Positions 5,243 through 6,097 of a stretch of 6,097 nt of DNA are shown here, one piece after another. Below the pieces are notes generated by a model. The model was not told the origin of the DNA and did not search any database. It was given only the letters and a program-made list of their open reading frames with translations. The position numbers were made by a program, and so were the translations under genes. Each line of letters opens with the position of its first letter. Positions within the stretch are counted from its first letter, which is position 1. This DNA comes from Spirochaeta sp. (lineage in GTDB: Bacteria; Spirochaetota; Spirochaetia; DSM-27196; Alkalispirochaetaceae). The stretch is from positions 1-6,097 of the forward strand of contig SKHA01000391.1 of assembly GCA_007117185.1 (NCBI GenBank), written 5' to 3'.

Positions 5243-6031
5243 ATGAAGAAGGACGAAATACGAGAAGCGGTGCGAATTCGCTACCGCGAGGTGGCGGTCA
5301 ATGAAGAGAGCACGTGTTCCTGCGCTCCCAGCTGCTGCGACAGTTCCCCCTCCGATGCCGCAGGGAAATCCCGGCAGATGGGCTACACCGCGGAAGACGT
5401 GCTGTCCATACCTCAAGGCGCCAACATGGGGTTGGGGTGCGGCAACCCTCAGGCTATCGCCGCCCTGGTTCCGGGAGAGACAGTCCTGGACCTGGGGAGC
5501 GGCGGCGGATTCGACTGCTTTCTTGCCTCCCGGCAGGTCGGCGAGTCCGGTCGGGTCATCGGGGTAGACATGACTTCGGAGATGATCGCCAAAGCGCGGT
5601 CCAATGCACAGGCCGGGGAATACACCAACGTGGAGTTCCGTCTCGGCGAGATCGAGAATCTGCCGGTAGCCGACAACACGGTGGACGTGATCATATCCAA
5701 CTGTGTGGTCAACCTCTCGCCGGACAAGGAGCGGGTCTTCGTCGAGGCGTTTCGGGTTCTCAAGCCGGGGGGACGGGTGGCGATCTCCGACGTGGTTGCT
5801 TTTGCCGATCTCCCGGAGGATATCCTCAACGATCTGAAACTGCTCACCGGGTGCATCGCCGGGGCGTCCACGGTAAATGAGGTGCAGCGGATGCTCTCCG
5901 ATGCGGGGTTCTCCCGGATCCGGGTAACACCGAAGAGCGAAAGCGCGTCGTTCATCCGCGACTGGGCGCCGGGAACGGAGATAACCCGCTACGTGGTATC
6001 GGCGAATATCGAGGCGGTCAAGCCGGTATAA
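5243..6031 (+). CDS. arsM: Arsenite S-adenosylmethionine methyltransferase (ArsM)
   Basis: This 262-aa cytosolic enzyme methylates arsenite using S-adenosylmethionine, giving methylated and volatile arsenicals. The class I methyltransferase motif VLDLGSGGGFDCF (81-93) and the following RVIGVDMTSEMIAKAR bind SAM. The ArsM-specific cysteines are in GLGCGNP (Cys66), ISNCVVNLSPDKERVF (Cys154) and LTGCIAGA (Cys204). They correspond to the three As(III)-binding Cys of characterised ArsM (72, 174 and 224 in the Cyanidioschyzon enzyme). An N-terminal Cys cluster (25, 27, 31, 32) is also typical. ATG 5243 gives the family opening MKKDEIREAV. ATG 5222 would add seven residues, and neither has a clear ribosome-binding site. 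It follows the sigma gene closely, but no arsR, arsB or arsC is in view. The C-terminal end overlaps a probable convergent gene. Confidence 0.92.
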   Translation: MKKDEIREAVRIRYREVAVNEESTCSCAPSCCDSSPSDAAGKSRQMGYTAEDVLSIPQGANMGLGCGNPQAIAALVPGETVLDLGSGGGFDCFLASRQVGESGRVIGVDMTSEMIAKARSNAQAGEYTNVEFRLGEIENLPVADNTVDVIISNCVVNLSPDKERVFVEAFRVLKPGGRVAISDVVAFADLPEDILNDLKLLTGCIAGASTVNEVQRMLSDAGFSRIRVTPKSESASFIRDWAPGTEITRYVVSANIEAVKPV

Positions 6032-6097
6032 GCTCGATCATCAGGTGGGGAAAGCTCGGTCGCAACTGCTCGATGATCGCCTGTTTCCGCTGGCGCA
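6018..6097 (-). CDS. Possible 3' end of a convergent gene, partial
   Basis: Read on the minus strand from the window edge, one frame gives 25 residues, RQRKQAIIEQLRPSF then PHLMIELIPA, ending in TGA at 6020-6018. The pattern, amphipathic helix then strand, is protein-like and the frame leaves the window open. It would overlap the end of arsM by 14 bases, tail to tail. The family is not recognisable from so short a piece, and the rest lies outside the window. Confidence 0.38.
   Translation of the reverse strand, partial: RQRKQAIIEQLRPSFPHLMIELIPA

Overview
This is a bacterial window of moderately high G+C (about 58-60% by eye, not counted). It has compact genes, GTG starts and overlapping stop/start junctions. 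No rRNA, tRNA, CRISPR array or insertion sequence is visible, so the taxon cannot be fixed. The mix (MASE3 receptor, VapBC pair, Ada, SigZ-type sigma factor, ArsM) suits a Gram-negative-type environmental bacterium. A spirochaete is only a guess.

Layout. Bases 1-266 hold at most one doubtful small ORF on the plus strand. Bases 267-1394 (minus) encode a MASE3 membrane sensor followed by a coiled coil, with no recognisable output domain. A 128-base divergent spacer follows, then a CPBP/CAAX-type intramembrane protease homologue (1523-2182, plus) whose first motif lacks the catalytic Glu pair. Bases 2183-2945 contain no intact gene. They hold the decayed remains of a Phd-type antitoxin plus PIN toxin, with a frameshift and deletions, and a second, unidentified coding-like fragment. 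An apparently intact antitoxin/PIN-toxin operon follows (2964-3586), with a GTGA stop/start overlap and a strong inverted repeat across the toxin stop codon.

The right half is a tight plus-strand series. It comprises an Ada-type alkylation-repair protein (3678-4763) that has lost the second helix-turn-helix of its AraC domain, a SigZ-like ECF sigma factor (4681-5202) that starts inside the ada reading frame, and an ArsM arsenite S-adenosylmethionine methyltransferase (5243-6031). The last 80 bases probably hold the 3' end of a convergent gene.

Working together (inference). The toxin and antitoxin form one operon. The ada-sigZ-arsM order, with an 83-base overlap and then a gap of only 19-40 bases, suggests one transcript that joins methyl-damage repair, a sigma factor with a Cys-Cys pair in its C-terminal tail, and arsenic methylation. 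This unit and the tandem decayed/intact toxin-antitoxin loci are the most interesting parts. No clearly novel multi-gene defence system is seen.
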